Origin: Gracilibacillus sp. YIM 98692
GTDB lineage: Bacteria > Bacillota > Bacilli > Bacillales > Amphibacillaceae
DNA: 64,000 bases
NCBI RefSeq assembly: GCF_010993965.1
Contig: NZ_WIXM01000009.1
Location: forward strand, 1-64,000
Direction: 5' to 3'
A model generated the notes under the pieces. It saw only the letters and a program-made list of their open reading frames with translations. It was not told the origin of the DNA and did not search any database. The position numbers were made by a program, and so were the translations under genes. How positions within the stretch are numbered: position 1 is the first letter of the stretch; each line of letters begins with the position of its first letter. Positions 25,757 through 35,623 of the stretch are shown piece by piece.

Positions 25757-25788
25757 TACAAAAATTGTATACGCTTACAATTTTTGTA
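25757..25788. promoter_or_regulatory. Palindrome with cre-like box upstream of the YesL-like gene
   Basis: TACAAAAATTGTA (25757-25769) and TACAATTTTTGTA (25776-25788) are exact inverted repeats around TACGCT. The centre, TGTATACGCTTACA (25766-25779), fits the CcpA cre consensus TGWAANCGNTNWCA with one mismatch. It may act as terminator, catabolite operator or both. Confidence 0.5.
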
Positions 25789-25816
25789 TATATCTAAGCG
25801 AAGGGAGAAATTGCAA

Positions 25817-26455
25817 ATGAATGGGTTAATGAGTGGCGTTTACAAGTACTCTTTGTGGATATCCAGACTTGCTTTCCTAAATGTTTTATGGGTGTTTTTT
25901 TCATTAATTGGGCTCATAATCTTTGGTTTTTTTCCTGCGACAGTAGCTATGTTCAGTATCGTGCGGGATTGGGTAAAAGGTAAGGATGATCAGCCTATCA
26001 TTAGTACTTTTATCAAAAATTACCGAAAGGAACTAATAAAAGGTAACCTATTGGGGATGATTATTCTCTTTATAGGGTTGATCTTAATTATAGACATAAG
26101 ATTTCTTTTTCATAATAATTCGGGAATATGGATGATTGTAAATGGTGTAACGGTAATGGTAACCGTTATATATTTACTAACGGTTCTGTATGTTTTTCCT
26201 GTGTTTGTTCAGTATGAATTAAAGCTCATTGATAATATTAAAAACGCGTTTTTTTACATGTTAGCTAATCCAAAAGCAACATTTATGATGGTAGCTGCGA
26301 CGATAACCTTATATCTAGGAATGGTCTATTTTCCTGCAGTAGCTTTTATCTTTGGAGGTAGTCTCTATGCTTTCTGTTTAATGTATTATGCGAATCAATC
26401 ATTTGTCCATGTCGAACAGAAAAAAACTACAATTGAAAATGGGGCAAATCACTAA
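25817..26455 (+). CDS. YesL-like DUF624 membrane protein
   Basis: A 212-residue integral membrane protein with about five hydrophobic segments (LAFLNVLWVFFSLIGLIIFG; LGMIILFIGLILIIDI; VTVMVTVIYLLTVLYVFPVF; and two more). DUF624/YesL proteins are found next to YesMN and sugar ABC transporters, and their function is not settled. ATG 25817 follows AAGGGAG; the frame is open upstream through the palindrome without a ribosome site. It completes a kinase-regulator-YesL group. Confidence 0.82.
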   Translation: MNGLMSGVYKYSLWISRLAFLNVLWVFFSLIGLIIFGFFPATVAMFSIVRDWVKGKDDQPIISTFIKNYRKELIKGNLLGMIILFIGLILIIDIRFLFHNNSGIWMIVNGVTVMVTVIYLLTVLYVFPVFVQYELKLIDNIKNAFFYMLANPKATFMMVAATITLYLGMVYFPAVAFIFGGSLYAFCLMYYANQSFVHVEQKKTTIENGANH

Positions 26456-26783
26456 TAGGAAATTAATGAATTTGTTAGCTTTACTAGATAAGGAGAAGAT
26501 TGAGCTATTGTAGTAAGAGAATACCCCGTTGAGTGAAGTTACACTTTATAAGCATGTTCTTTATAACATGATTGTCGATCTATAGCATGATAATAGTTGA
26601 AGCTTCAATTCCCTCTTGGAGGGGATTGAAGCTTTTGTATATTGATAGCAGTTACTATAACAATTTGATTTGTGGAAGCATCTCCGCCTCAATTTATAAT
26701 AAATTCCGACAATAACAACAATCTTTGAGAAAATAGACTAAAAAAAGACTTGAAGTGTCCCATTAATGGCTAGTTATAGAGCT
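26456..26783. other. Intergenic region with decayed frame
   Basis: Between the convergent YesL-like and AraC genes. A short broken frame (MNLLALLDKEKIELL, stop, then ENTPLSEVTLYKHVL) may be a gene scrap of unknown family. A clear hairpin lies at 26601-26633. Confidence 0.35.
26601..26633. terminator. Bidirectional-type hairpin terminator
   Basis: AGCTTCAATTCCCTC pairs with GAGGGGATTGAAGCT (one G-T pair) around TTG, followed by TTTTG. A related CTTCAATTCC hairpin lies after the GH35-type gene at 29366. Confidence 0.75.
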
Positions 26784-27608
26784 CTAGTGTAACTCTCTGA
26801 ATTTTGCTGGAGTAATACCTATTTTCTTCTTGAATACCTTTCCGAAATAGCTAACATCTTCATAGCCGCATAATCTACTAATATTTTTTATTTTCTCATT
26901 TCTATCTTGAATGAGTAAAGTTCGTGCATTTGCCAGCCGAACATCTGTAATATAATCAAATATTGAAAAACCATTTACTCTTTTAAATAATTGGCATAGA
27001 TATTCTTTTGAAAGATGGACTTTCGCTGCTAAATCTGATAAAACAATTGGATCCATATAATGTTGATTAATAAAGTCCATAACCATATAGACTTTACTAT
27101 TTTGCTTATGAAAAGAGTTTGCATTCTGTATTGTTGTGGATTTCAGAAATTCGAGTAAGATGTTATAAAGTTTTCCAGAGTATTCATACATCTCGTTTGA
27201 ATTATCCTGAGTATTATTAACAAATAATTCTTCCATATGATTTTCTATTTTATCAGTATTGTTAAGTTTATAAATGCTAGATTGTTCAATTCCAATGTTT
27301 TTAAAAAGATCTTTTATTCCGTATCCTGAAAAAAGTAAAAAATGTACCTTCCATTCATTACTCACTCGGTAATATCGATGGCCGATATTTGGAAATAATA
27401 AAATTCCATTGCCTTTTTCTACGATAAACTGTTTATCATCTAGTTCAAGTACACCTTTACCTTTTACAGTATAAATTAATTGAAAAGCTGGTAACCCTGA
27501 AGGTCTATTAATATATTCCTGACTGTGATTTAATCCTACTGCAGATAAAACAAAAGGAAGATTTACACTTTGATCACTATACTTTGTAAAAAAAACCTTT
27601 TTTAACAT
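26784..27608 (-). CDS. AraC-family transcription regulator
   Basis: A 274-residue regulator. The N-terminal half is a cupin-type sugar-sensing domain (YTVKGKGVLELDDKQFIVEK; GILLFPNIGHRYY), and the C-terminal 100 residues are the AraC double HTH (LSDLAAKVHLSKEYLCQLFK; ISRLCGYEDVSYFGKVFKKK). ATG 27608 is chosen for its GGGAG site on the minus strand; the longer frame to 27683 has none. Divergent from the GH35-type gene, which it very likely controls. Confidence 0.88.
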   Translation of the reverse strand: MLKKVFFTKYSDQSVNLPFVLSAVGLNHSQEYINRPSGLPAFQLIYTVKGKGVLELDDKQFIVEKGNGILLFPNIGHRYYRVSNEWKVHFLLFSGYGIKDLFKNIGIEQSSIYKLNNTDKIENHMEELFVNNTQDNSNEMYEYSGKLYNILLEFLKSTTIQNANSFHKQNSKVYMVMDFINQHYMDPIVLSDLAAKVHLSKEYLCQLFKRVNGFSIFDYITDVRLANARTLLIQDRNEKIKNISRLCGYEDVSYFGKVFKKKIGITPAKFRELH

Positions 27609-27730
27609 TATACAACACTCCCTGCTTCTTCTTAATATATTCATATATTGTTTAATATTATTAGATTTACTATGTTTTCTCAATCTAATAAAATATTAAT
27701 ATAATCTTATTTTGGAAGGGGATATATTTT

Positions 27731-29272
27731 ATGTCAACTATACCTCACATAAAAAATGAAAATAATTTACCAACATTATATGTTCATAATGAACCGTTCA
27801 TTGCGCTAGCTGGAGAGATCCATAATTCTAGTGCTTCAAATCTGGAATTTATGGAGCAAAAAGTATGGCCGAAATTAAAAACACTTAATATGAATTCTGT
27901 TATTATTCCTGTGTATTGGGAATTAATTGAGCCTGAAGAGAACCAGTTTGATTTTTCTGTCGTCGAAGGAATAATAAATCAAGCACGTGAGAATAACATG
28001 CATATTGTTTTTCTGTGGTTTGGTTTATGGAAAAATGCAGAATCATCTTATGTTCCAGAGTGGATGAAGAGAGATACGAAAACTTACTTTCGTGCCTGCA
28101 AACCAACCGGAGAAGTTTTAAATACAATATCACCTTTGTGTGAAGATGCTGTGAAAAGGGATGCAAAAGCCTTTTATAATTTAATGAACTTTATTAAATC
28201 TAAGGATTCTGAAGAAAACACCGTAATTGTTATGCAGGTTGAAAATGAAATTGGATTATTAGGAACAGATCGGGATTATTCTCAAGAAGCAAATGAAGCT
28301 TTCCAGAGTGAAGTGCCTGAATCTGTAGCTAAGGAATTCGGTGTTTCTGGAACTTGGGAAGAAGCATTTGCTTGTGATGCTAGCGAATACTTTATGGCAT
28401 ATTATTTTTCATCCGCTGTTGAAAAAATTACTAAGGCAGGTCAAGATGCTTATCCACTGCCTTGTTATGCAAATGCATGGTTGGAACAATATCCGTGGAG
28501 TGCTGGAACCTACCCAAGCGGCGGTCCTGTAATGAAGATGCATAGAATGTGGAAGCTGATGACTCCATCTTTATTTTGTCTAGCTCCTGATATTTATGTA
28601 CCTTATGTACCAGATGTGATGGATGAATATAGTCAGAACGGCAATCCACTTTTCATTCCGGAGGTCCGTAAAGATGCTGTGTCAGCTACGTATGCACTAT
28701 ATGCGGTTGGGGGGTGTAACGCAATTTGTTACTCACCATTCGGAATCGAGGACCTTATGAAGAATGAGGAAGACATTGAAAAGCCACCACTTGAGCTAAT
28801 GACAGCATTAAATATCGATCCGACAGCATTTGAAATTGAAGGAAGTGCAGCATATCTTGCGAAGAGTTATTCCATTATTGAAAATTTCAAGCCGTTATAC
28901 TTTGACTATAGAAATTCTAGTCATTTGCAAAGTTTTGTAAAGAGAAATGAGCATGACTTTGGTAAACTACTTCATTTTGACAAATATGATATTCTTATTT
29001 CGTATTCACCAAAACAACCGTATAAGCCAACATCTGGTGGGATGATTTTTGAGGTTTCAGAAAATGAGTTTATCATTATTGGAACTATGATAGGTATTAA
29101 ATTTTATGCTAAACCAGGAAGGAATACACAAGTTGAATTTCTAAAACTAGAAGAAGGAGAAATTCAAAATGGAAAATGGAAATCTAGACGTATATTAAAC
29201 GGTGATGAAGCTAAGATGTTTAAATTGAAAGACATGCCATCAGCATATAGAATTAAGGTATATGAATACTAA
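27731..29272 (+). CDS. GH35-type beta-galactosidase-like enzyme with DUF5597
   Basis: A 513-residue cytoplasmic glycoside hydrolase (no signal peptide). The TIM barrel opens with LAGEIHNSSAS and MNSVIIPVYWELIEPEENQF, typical of GH35. The acid/base lies in QVENEIG (near residue 171) and the nucleophile in PEVRKD (near 310). The C-terminal part (MIFEVSENEFIIIGT) matches the DUF5597 domain found on this GH35 subgroup. GGAAGGGG precedes ATG 27731. It acts on beta-galactosides or related beta-linked sugars; exact substrate unknown. Confidence 0.85.
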   Translation: MSTIPHIKNENNLPTLYVHNEPFIALAGEIHNSSASNLEFMEQKVWPKLKTLNMNSVIIPVYWELIEPEENQFDFSVVEGIINQARENNMHIVFLWFGLWKNAESSYVPEWMKRDTKTYFRACKPTGEVLNTISPLCEDAVKRDAKAFYNLMNFIKSKDSEENTVIVMQVENEIGLLGTDRDYSQEANEAFQSEVPESVAKEFGVSGTWEEAFACDASEYFMAYYFSSAVEKITKAGQDAYPLPCYANAWLEQYPWSAGTYPSGGPVMKMHRMWKLMTPSLFCLAPDIYVPYVPDVMDEYSQNGNPLFIPEVRKDAVSATYALYAVGGCNAICYSPFGIEDLMKNEEDIEKPPLELMTALNIDPTAFEIEGSAAYLAKSYSIIENFKPLYFDYRNSSHLQSFVKRNEHDFGKLLHFDKYDILISYSPKQPYKPTSGGMIFEVSENEFIIIGTMIGIKFYAKPGRNTQVEFLKLEEGEIQNGKWKSRRILNGDEAKMFKLKDMPSAYRIKVYEY

Positions 29273-29365
29273 GAATAAGATAAGTCCTGTTGCAGAAACT
29301 AACTTTCTATGATTACTAACAAACTGAATTTAGTAGGGGGAGAATCCCTGTATGATCAAAGTGAG

Positions 29366-29403
29366 AAACTTCAATTCCTTGAGAAGTAAAGGATTGGAGT
29401 TTT
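29366..29403 (+). terminator. Terminator of the GH35-type gene
   Basis: AAACTTCAATTCCTT pairs with AAGGATTGGAGTTT (several G-T pairs), followed by TTTTCATTTTTT. Confidence 0.6.
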
Positions 29404-29615
29404 TCATTTTTTGAATGTCTATTGCTATAACTTAAGTTGGATAGGCAACTGATTATTATGTATTAAAATCCTATAATAACTACCCAGTCTTTTATGTAAT
29501 ATGAAATTCATTTATCCATGCCAAAAAGAAAATACTTCAATAGTAAATAAAAAGGTTTTTATAATTGAGATTTTCAGAAAACAATTATCCATGTTAGATT
29601 GTTCAATATTCTATT

Positions 29616-29629
29616 TGTAAACGCTTGCT
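29616..29629 (+). promoter_or_regulatory. cre-like CcpA operator upstream of the ABC operon
   Basis: TGTAAACGCTTGCT fits TGWAANCGNTNWCA with mismatches only in the last four positions. It lies 63 bp before the binding-protein start, a usual position for catabolite repression of sugar uptake. Confidence 0.5.
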
Positions 29630-29691
29630 AAACTGTTATTCTGATACTGAAAGTTGATATATTAATAAAATTTTTAAGGGAGGCATTTAGT

Positions 29692-31020
29692 ATGAAGAAA
29701 AAAATATTTGGATTTATGTTTTTAGTGGTTATCATTTTATTCATCAGTGCATGTAGTAGTGAATCATCTCAAGAAAATATCGACTCGCAAGCTAGTGATG
29801 ATAACCAAGAAGCTAGTGATGAAAAGGTAACACTTACTACGGCTGTGTTTGCTGGAGATTCAGAAGCAGCTGATGGATGGATGACAGAAATCGCAGAACA
29901 AATTGGTGTGGAAATCGATATTCAAGTGTTACCTGACGGAGATCAAAATCAACAATTGTATAAAACGAAGGCTGCAACGAATAGTTTGCCAGATTTAGTT
30001 TTATATCACCCTGGTACTAAATTTAAAAACGATATTGTACCAGAAAAGAATTTAGTAGATTTATCTGAACAAAAATGGGTAGAAAAACTTAGTGATACTT
30101 CCCCTTTTTCAGTTGATGGTAAAATTTATGCCGCTCCGATGGGAGGAGGAATGGGAGTAGGTATTTTCTATAACAAAGAAGTATTCAACGAACTTGGTAT
30201 AGAAACACCAGAAACTCTAGATGAATTGGTTGCGATTGCAGAGAAAATTAAGTCAGAGAGTGATCAAGTACCATTCTATGTTACTGGAGAGACTCCTGTA
30301 GGACTTGAATCTTTAGGATATGCAGCCACCGCAGTTGATGTAGCAAAGAATGAGAGTTTGATAGAGGATATAAATGAAAATAAAGCAAAATTCACCGATG
30401 CAGAGTACTTTATTGAATCACACCAAATGCTAGAAGAGTTGTATAATAAAGATTTAATCAATTCTGATGTTCTTTCTGCTTCACTTGAACACGCAGTTTC
30501 TGCAATAGCAGAAGGGGAGGCAGCGATGTTTCTTACAGCAGACTTTATAACGAATATACTTGCCGCTTCATATTCAGATGAAGAATTAAATAAATTAGGT
30601 CACTTTGCATACCCGTCAGATGGAGAGGATGTATACGCCTACAAACCAGGCTATGCATTAGGTGTCGCAAACACAAGTGAGCAGCAAAATAAAGCAAAAG
30701 AATTTATTGACTATTTCATGACAGAAGAAGGACAACAAATATTCTTAGAGAATAATAAAGGATTTAAAACCCCTGCATTTGCTTTGGAGAGTGGAACTAA
30801 AAGTTCTAATGAGCTATTCCAAAGTATTGCGCAAACATATGCAGATAATACTCCAGTAGAGATGTTTGATGGGATAGTGGTTGTAAATCCAGGAAGTTGG
30901 GGGCCAAGCGTACAGCAAATGTTAATTGGAGATACTAACCCTGAAGAAATCGCAGAATCAATTCAAGCTACTATTGAACAAAACGCTGAAGCCGCTGAAA
31001 TACCAGAATTTACAGAATAA
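29692..31020 (+). CDS. Sugar ABC transporter substrate-binding lipoprotein
   Basis: A 442-residue extracellular binding protein of the carbohydrate uptake 1 class. The signal peptide ends in the lipobox ISAC (Cys21), followed by an acidic Ser-rich linker. The fold is recognised by APMGGGMGVGIFYNKEVFNE and ALGVANTSEQQNKAKEFIDY. It delivers an oligosaccharide or glycoside to the two permeases downstream. AAGGGAGG precedes ATG 29692. A stem-loop separates it from the permeases, which would give it higher expression. Confidence 0.92.
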   Translation: MKKKIFGFMFLVVIILFISACSSESSQENIDSQASDDNQEASDEKVTLTTAVFAGDSEAADGWMTEIAEQIGVEIDIQVLPDGDQNQQLYKTKAATNSLPDLVLYHPGTKFKNDIVPEKNLVDLSEQKWVEKLSDTSPFSVDGKIYAAPMGGGMGVGIFYNKEVFNELGIETPETLDELVAIAEKIKSESDQVPFYVTGETPVGLESLGYAATAVDVAKNESLIEDINENKAKFTDAEYFIESHQMLEELYNKDLINSDVLSASLEHAVSAIAEGEAAMFLTADFITNILAASYSDEELNKLGHFAYPSDGEDVYAYKPGYALGVANTSEQQNKAKEFIDYFMTEEGQQIFLENNKGFKTPAFALESGTKSSNELFQSIAQTYADNTPVEMFDGIVVVNPGSWGPSVQQMLIGDTNPEEIAESIQATIEQNAEAAEIPEFTE

Positions 31021-31031
31021 TACTTAAATAT

Positions 31032-31062
31032 GGGAATCTCTATTTTTATAATAGAGATTTCC
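31032..31062 (+). terminator. Intra-operon stem-loop
   Basis: GGGAATCTCTATT / AATAGAGATTTCC with a 5-nt loop. It has no strong T-run and lies between binding protein and permease, so partial termination or mRNA stabilisation of the upstream gene is likely. Confidence 0.65.
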
Positions 31063-31083
31063 AAATGATAAGGGGGATAATTT

Positions 31084-31962
31084 ATGGACTCACTTCGAAG
31101 AAAAACCTATTCATTTAAGTTAGTAATACCTTGGTTTGTTATATTCATCTTGTTTTTTATGGGGCCTACCTTAGCAGGATTCTACTTTGCATTTACAAAT
31201 TGGAATTTAACAGATGCTAATTTTGTAGGTTTAGCGAATTTCAAAGAAATTTTTAGTAACCCGAGCATGTCTGGGGCATTTACAAATACATTTTTTTTCA
31301 TGATAGTTACTGTAGTTGTGAAAGTTACGGTTGCTATGCTATTAGCGATATTAGTTAATCAAAAGTTAAAAACACAGAATTTTTTGAGAGGTGCATTTTT
31401 CTTTCCTGTACTTATGACTTTTGTAGCAACAGGTGTCATCTTTAAAGCACTACTTCACCCAGAAACAGGTTTCATCAATACAATGTTAAGTACTATTGGT
31501 TTAGAATCACTTGCAATGGGCTGGTTGATTGATCCAGACATTGTTATGCTATCTATCGCTGGGATCGATATATGGAAGGGTTTAGGGTTTAATATGGTTA
31601 TTTTCTTAGCTGGCCTTCAAAGTATTTCAAAAGAGTACTATGAAGCAGCTGAAATCGATGGTGCATCTGCATGGCAACGATTTAGAAATATTACTTTTCC
31701 ACTGCTCACACCCATCCTTCACGCTAATATCATACTTACAGTTATTCAAGGAATGAAAGTATTTGATCTAGTATTAGTTACAACTGGTGGGGGACCAGGT
31801 TATAGTTCGGTTGTAATCAACACATTTGTGTTTGATGCGTTCTCCATGGGTCGTTATGGATTAGCAGTATCTGGAGAATTATTATTGTTTATTATTATTG
31901 TCCTGTTTACAATAATACTTCGAATCTTCCTAGGAAAGAGAGAGAGGCGTTATGGGTTCTAA
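31084..31962 (+). CDS. Sugar ABC transporter permease (MalF/LacF-like)
   Basis: A 292-residue inner-membrane permease with six predicted membrane segments. The EAA loop that docks the ATPase is EAAEIDGASAWQRFRNITFP near residues 196-215. It overlaps the next permease by 11 bp. No ATPase gene is present in the window; such CUT1 systems of Bacillaceae normally share one multitask ATPase (MsmX type). AAGGGGG precedes ATG 31084. Confidence 0.93.
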   Translation: MDSLRRKTYSFKLVIPWFVIFILFFMGPTLAGFYFAFTNWNLTDANFVGLANFKEIFSNPSMSGAFTNTFFFMIVTVVVKVTVAMLLAILVNQKLKTQNFLRGAFFFPVLMTFVATGVIFKALLHPETGFINTMLSTIGLESLAMGWLIDPDIVMLSIAGIDIWKGLGFNMVIFLAGLQSISKEYYEAAEIDGASAWQRFRNITFPLLTPILHANIILTVIQGMKVFDLVLVTTGGGPGYSSVVINTFVFDAFSMGRYGLAVSGELLLFIIIVLFTIILRIFLGKRERRYGF

Positions 31963-32773
31963 AAAGATAAAAAAATTATTGTTAGAAGTATTTGGATTAA
32001 GTCTTAGTTTAATTATTTTGATCCCTTTTTATATTACGATAGTGAATTCACTCAAAACTACTGCTGAAGCAGCTGTACCAGATTTAAGTCTACCTAAAGA
32101 AATACTTTGGTCAAATTATATAGAGGTTTTTGAAAGAGCGAGGGTTGGTCTAGCATTCCTAAATAGTTCCACCATTACTTTTATTAGTGTAGCATTAATT
32201 ATTCTGTTAGGAGCGCCGGTTGCTTTTGTTATTCAGCGCAACAAATCAAAATTAAGTAAAGCTGTATTAGGATTACTGTTAATTGGGTTAATGATTACAC
32301 CATCTATTGTTCCTTTGGTTTATGTATTAGAAACATTGCAATTAACGGGAACGAAAATAGGAGTTATTTTAATTTATATTGGTTTATTTTCACCAATCTC
32401 TGTCTTTTTAATGCATGAATATTTAAAGGGATTACCTACAGAGTTAGATGAAGCTGCATTAATGGACGGTTGTGGTCCATTACGTTTGTTTTATCAAATT
32501 ATTTTTCCGATGATGTTACCTATTATAGCAACAGTTAGTATTTTTAGTTTTATTATGGTTTGGAATGACTTCATGATGCCAATCTATTTCTTGTCAGGAA
32601 GTGATAACATTACGCTTCCACTAACTATTTACTTTTTCCAAGGGCAATATAGCTCGCAATGGAATTTTATTTTCGCAAACGTAGTGATTGTTACGTTGCC
32701 AGTATTGCTTGTATACCTATTTGCCCAAAGATATATTATTGATGGTATGGCAAGTGGTGCAGTCAAAGGGTAA
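31952..32773 (+). CDS. Sugar ABC transporter permease (MalG/LacG-like)
   Basis: A 273-residue permease with six membrane segments and the EAA loop DEAALMDGCGPLRLFYQIIF near residues 167-186. It partners the preceding permease and ends in YIIDGMASGAVKG, the usual C terminus of MalG-type proteins. Translation is coupled through the overlap. The GH106-like enzyme starts 46 bp later. Confidence 0.93.
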   Translation: MGSKKIKKLLLEVFGLSLSLIILIPFYITIVNSLKTTAEAAVPDLSLPKEILWSNYIEVFERARVGLAFLNSSTITFISVALIILLGAPVAFVIQRNKSKLSKAVLGLLLIGLMITPSIVPLVYVLETLQLTGTKIGVILIYIGLFSPISVFLMHEYLKGLPTELDEAALMDGCGPLRLFYQIIFPMMLPIIATVSIFSFIMVWNDFMMPIYFLSGSDNITLPLTIYFFQGQYSSQWNFIFANVVIVTLPVLLVYLFAQRYIIDGMASGAVKG

Positions 32774-32819
32774 ATGCTTACAAAAAGTCTGACCAAGACA
32801 TTCTACTTTGGAGGTCATC

Positions 32820-35498
32820 ATGGAACAGTTAATTGATCAACTATACAAAAATGAAGGTAAAAATTATATTTTCCCTTTTTTGTGGATGAGGGGAGAAGAA
32901 GATGTTGTTATAAGAGAAGAGATTGATAGAATCTATCAATGTGGTATAAGAGCTCTCTGTGTGGAAGCGAGACCTCATCCGGACTTTGTAGGACCTGGCT
33001 GGTGGCATGATCTGGATATTGTAATGGAAGAGGCAAAGAAACGCAACATGCGTGTCTGGGTATTAGATGATGCTCATTTCCCAACTGGATATGCAAATGG
33101 TTTTATAAAAGAGAAATACCCTAATCGTAAAAAAACTTATATTAACTATAATCTTGTTGATGTATTAGGTGCTCAAAGCGAAGTAACTATTCATATAACG
33201 CCAATGTTAAAACCCAAAAACTCATGGTTAGATTTAGATAAAAAGATAGATATGGAAGAACAAAAAAACAATATATTAATCAGTGTAGTGGCTACAAGAA
33301 TAGTGAAGGATGGAATTATTAAAGAATCGGATGCAATTGATTTAACGCATCATGTAGCAGATGGTTTTATGACATGTTCTTTACCAGAAGGCGCTTGGAG
33401 GCTATTTGTCGTTTATGAAACGAAAACAGATGGTGGAAACCCGACCTATATAAATATGATAGATGAAGAGTCAGTGCATACACAAATTGAGGCTGTGTAT
33501 CAACCACATTACGAACGTTATAAAGAAGACTTTGGCCATACATTTGCAGGCTTTTTTTCTGATGAACCACAATTTGGAAATACAACCGGATTTAATTTTG
33601 ACGAATCCATTGGTCGCAAAGAGATGCCCTTACCTTGGAGTGAAGAAGCAATGATGATGGTAAGGAATGCGTTTGGTTCTAATTGGAGAGTCTACCTACC
33701 GTATTTATGGGTGAATACCGAAGAAATGAATCGCTGTGTGACTACAAGATATACGTATATGGATATTATTACGCGTTTATATGAAAAGAATTTTAGTGGC
33801 CAATTGGGACAATGGTGTGAGGAGCATGGTGTCGAATATATTGGCCATGTAATAGAGGACAATAATCAACACAGTAGGTTAGGAAGTGGCGCTGGTCATT
33901 TTTTTAGAGCATTAAAAGGTCAACATATGTCCGGGATTGATGTAATCGGTGGTCAAATTACATTTGGTGGCGCAGGTATAGAGCGAGATGGAATTTTTAA
34001 AGGGGATGGGGAATTCTATCATTACTCACTAGGGAAACTTGGATCTTCCTATGGACACCTTGATCCGAAGAAGCAAGGAAGAACGATGTGTGAACTATTT
34101 GGAGCTTATGGCTGGAAACTCGGAGTAAGAGATATGAGATATATTTTAGATCATTTGATCGTTCGCGGTATTAACCATCTCGTACCTCATGCCTTTTCTA
34201 TGCGCGAATATCCGGATATGGATTGTCCCCCGCACTTTTATGCAAAAGGGTATAATCCTCAGTTTAAACATTTTTCATATCTTATGCACTATGCGAATCG
34301 ATTATGTCATATTTTTAATGGTGGGACGCACTTTGCACCGGTAGCTATTTTATATCATGGTGAAAGTGAATGGACCGGTAACTATATGAAAATGCAGAAA
34401 CCAGCTAGAACTCTTACAGAGAATCAAATTGACTTTGATTTTGTACCAATCGATATTTTGAACGATTTAGAGTCTTATAATGGTTCATTAGAAAAAGATA
34501 AATTGAAAATAAATGGGGAATCATTTGCTTGTTTGGTTATTCCATACAGTCAATATATAACGAAAGAGTTAGCCGCATTTATTAGAGATGCCATAGATTT
34601 AGAGATAATATTTGTCGATGATCGACCTGAAAATATATCTAATGAGTTAGACCAAGATGAGGTGAAAGTATTTCTAGAAGCGACAGAAAGATGTAAGGTA
34701 GTGCCATTAGAAGATTTAGCGAATGAACTTAGAACGCTTGATATTTATGATATTAATCTGAAGAAACCTTTTAAAGACTTAACTTACTATCATTATTTTA
34801 AAGAAAATAACATCTATATGTTTCAAAATGAGTCAGCGCATGAGACATTTAGTGGGGATATAGAATTATCAATTGAAGAGCCTGCTGTTATATACCAGGC
34901 ATTAGATAACAAATTTGAAAAAATAAATGTTAAAAAAGATAATGGAAAATCGATGATTCATTTAGAGTTAAAACCCTATGAATCATGTGTAGTGTTTGAA
35001 AAAGTAGAAGAGCTACCTAAACTATCAAACTATGTACCAATGTCTACTAAATTGGCAGCATGTAAGCAGCAAAATGATTTGTCTGCACAATGGAACTATT
35101 CTTTGGTAAAGAACAAAGAATATCCAAATTTCAATGAAATCAGGACAATGGAGACATTGGTTCCTGTTTCAAAAGAGCATCCGACCTTTGCTGGAATTAT
35201 TAAATATGAGAAAAGTTTTAAATTGGATGAAGTACCAGAACAAGGGCTATTAGCTTTCGAATATATCTATGAAGCTGCGGATTTGTGGATCAATGATCAA
35301 TATGTTGGTAGGAAAATTTGTCCGCCATATGTGTTTGAGATCGCGGACTATGTGAAAAAGGGAAGAAACACGATTCGGTTAGAAGTAGCAACAACGTTAG
35401 ATAGAGATCAATTTAATCAGCCATCACCTCCGTTCATCTTAAATCATAATCCGATTGATCCAACAGGGATGTTTGGAAGAGTTACTTTGTATAGATAA
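32820..35498 (+). CDS. Large GH106-like glycoside hydrolase (alpha-L-rhamnosidase type)
   Basis: An 892-residue cytoplasmic enzyme without signal peptide. The N-terminal TIM barrel matches GH106-related proteins: FPFLWMRGEEDVVIREEIDR, then RVWVLDDAHFPTGYANGFI, GFFSDEPQFGN with a candidate catalytic Glu, and EYIGHVIEDNNQ. A C-terminal jelly-roll (residues about 780-892) resembles a sugar-binding module (ADLWINDQYVGRK). ATG 32820 follows TGGAGG; the frame is open to TTG 32808. Being downstream of the ABC transporter it probably acts on the imported glycoside. Family membership is a judgement by pattern; rhamnose as substrate is inferred. Confidence 0.68.
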   Translation: MEQLIDQLYKNEGKNYIFPFLWMRGEEDVVIREEIDRIYQCGIRALCVEARPHPDFVGPGWWHDLDIVMEEAKKRNMRVWVLDDAHFPTGYANGFIKEKYPNRKKTYINYNLVDVLGAQSEVTIHITPMLKPKNSWLDLDKKIDMEEQKNNILISVVATRIVKDGIIKESDAIDLTHHVADGFMTCSLPEGAWRLFVVYETKTDGGNPTYINMIDEESVHTQIEAVYQPHYERYKEDFGHTFAGFFSDEPQFGNTTGFNFDESIGRKEMPLPWSEEAMMMVRNAFGSNWRVYLPYLWVNTEEMNRCVTTRYTYMDIITRLYEKNFSGQLGQWCEEHGVEYIGHVIEDNNQHSRLGSGAGHFFRALKGQHMSGIDVIGGQITFGGAGIERDGIFKGDGEFYHYSLGKLGSSYGHLDPKKQGRTMCELFGAYGWKLGVRDMRYILDHLIVRGINHLVPHAFSMREYPDMDCPPHFYAKGYNPQFKHFSYLMHYANRLCHIFNGGTHFAPVAILYHGESEWTGNYMKMQKPARTLTENQIDFDFVPIDILNDLESYNGSLEKDKLKINGESFACLVIPYSQYITKELAAFIRDAIDLEIIFVDDRPENISNELDQDEVKVFLEATERCKVVPLEDLANELRTLDIYDINLKKPFKDLTYYHYFKENNIYMFQNESAHETFSGDIELSIEEPAVIYQALDNKFEKINVKKDNGKSMIHLELKPYESCVVFEKVEELPKLSNYVPMSTKLAACKQQNDLSAQWNYSLVKNKEYPNFNEIRTMETLVPVSKEHPTFAGIIKYEKSFKLDEVPEQGLLAFEYIYEAADLWINDQYVGRKICPPYVFEIADYVKKGRNTIRLEVATTLDRDQFNQPSPPFILNHNPIDPTGMFGRVTLYR

Positions 35499-35520
35499 TA
35501 TGCTAAAGATTACTGTCAAG

Positions 35521-35554
35521 ATAAAGTGTGACTCTGTAAAGGAGCACACTTTAT
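35521..35554 (+). terminator. Terminator of the ABC/GH106-like operon
   Basis: ATAAAGTGTGACTC pairs with GGAGCACACTTTAT with one bulged A, followed by TTATATAAAAA. Confidence 0.65.
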
Positions 35555-35623
35555 TTATATAAAAATCACTTGGGTAAATGTGTCTAATAAGTTACCTATT
35601 ACTTAGAATAGGAGAAGTAATTT

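Larger units (their letters stand above)
29273..29691. other. Intergenic region before the sugar ABC operon
   Basis: Holds the terminator of the GH35-type gene (29366-29403) and a cre-like box (29616-29629). No open frame with a ribosome site is visible. Confidence 0.5.
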
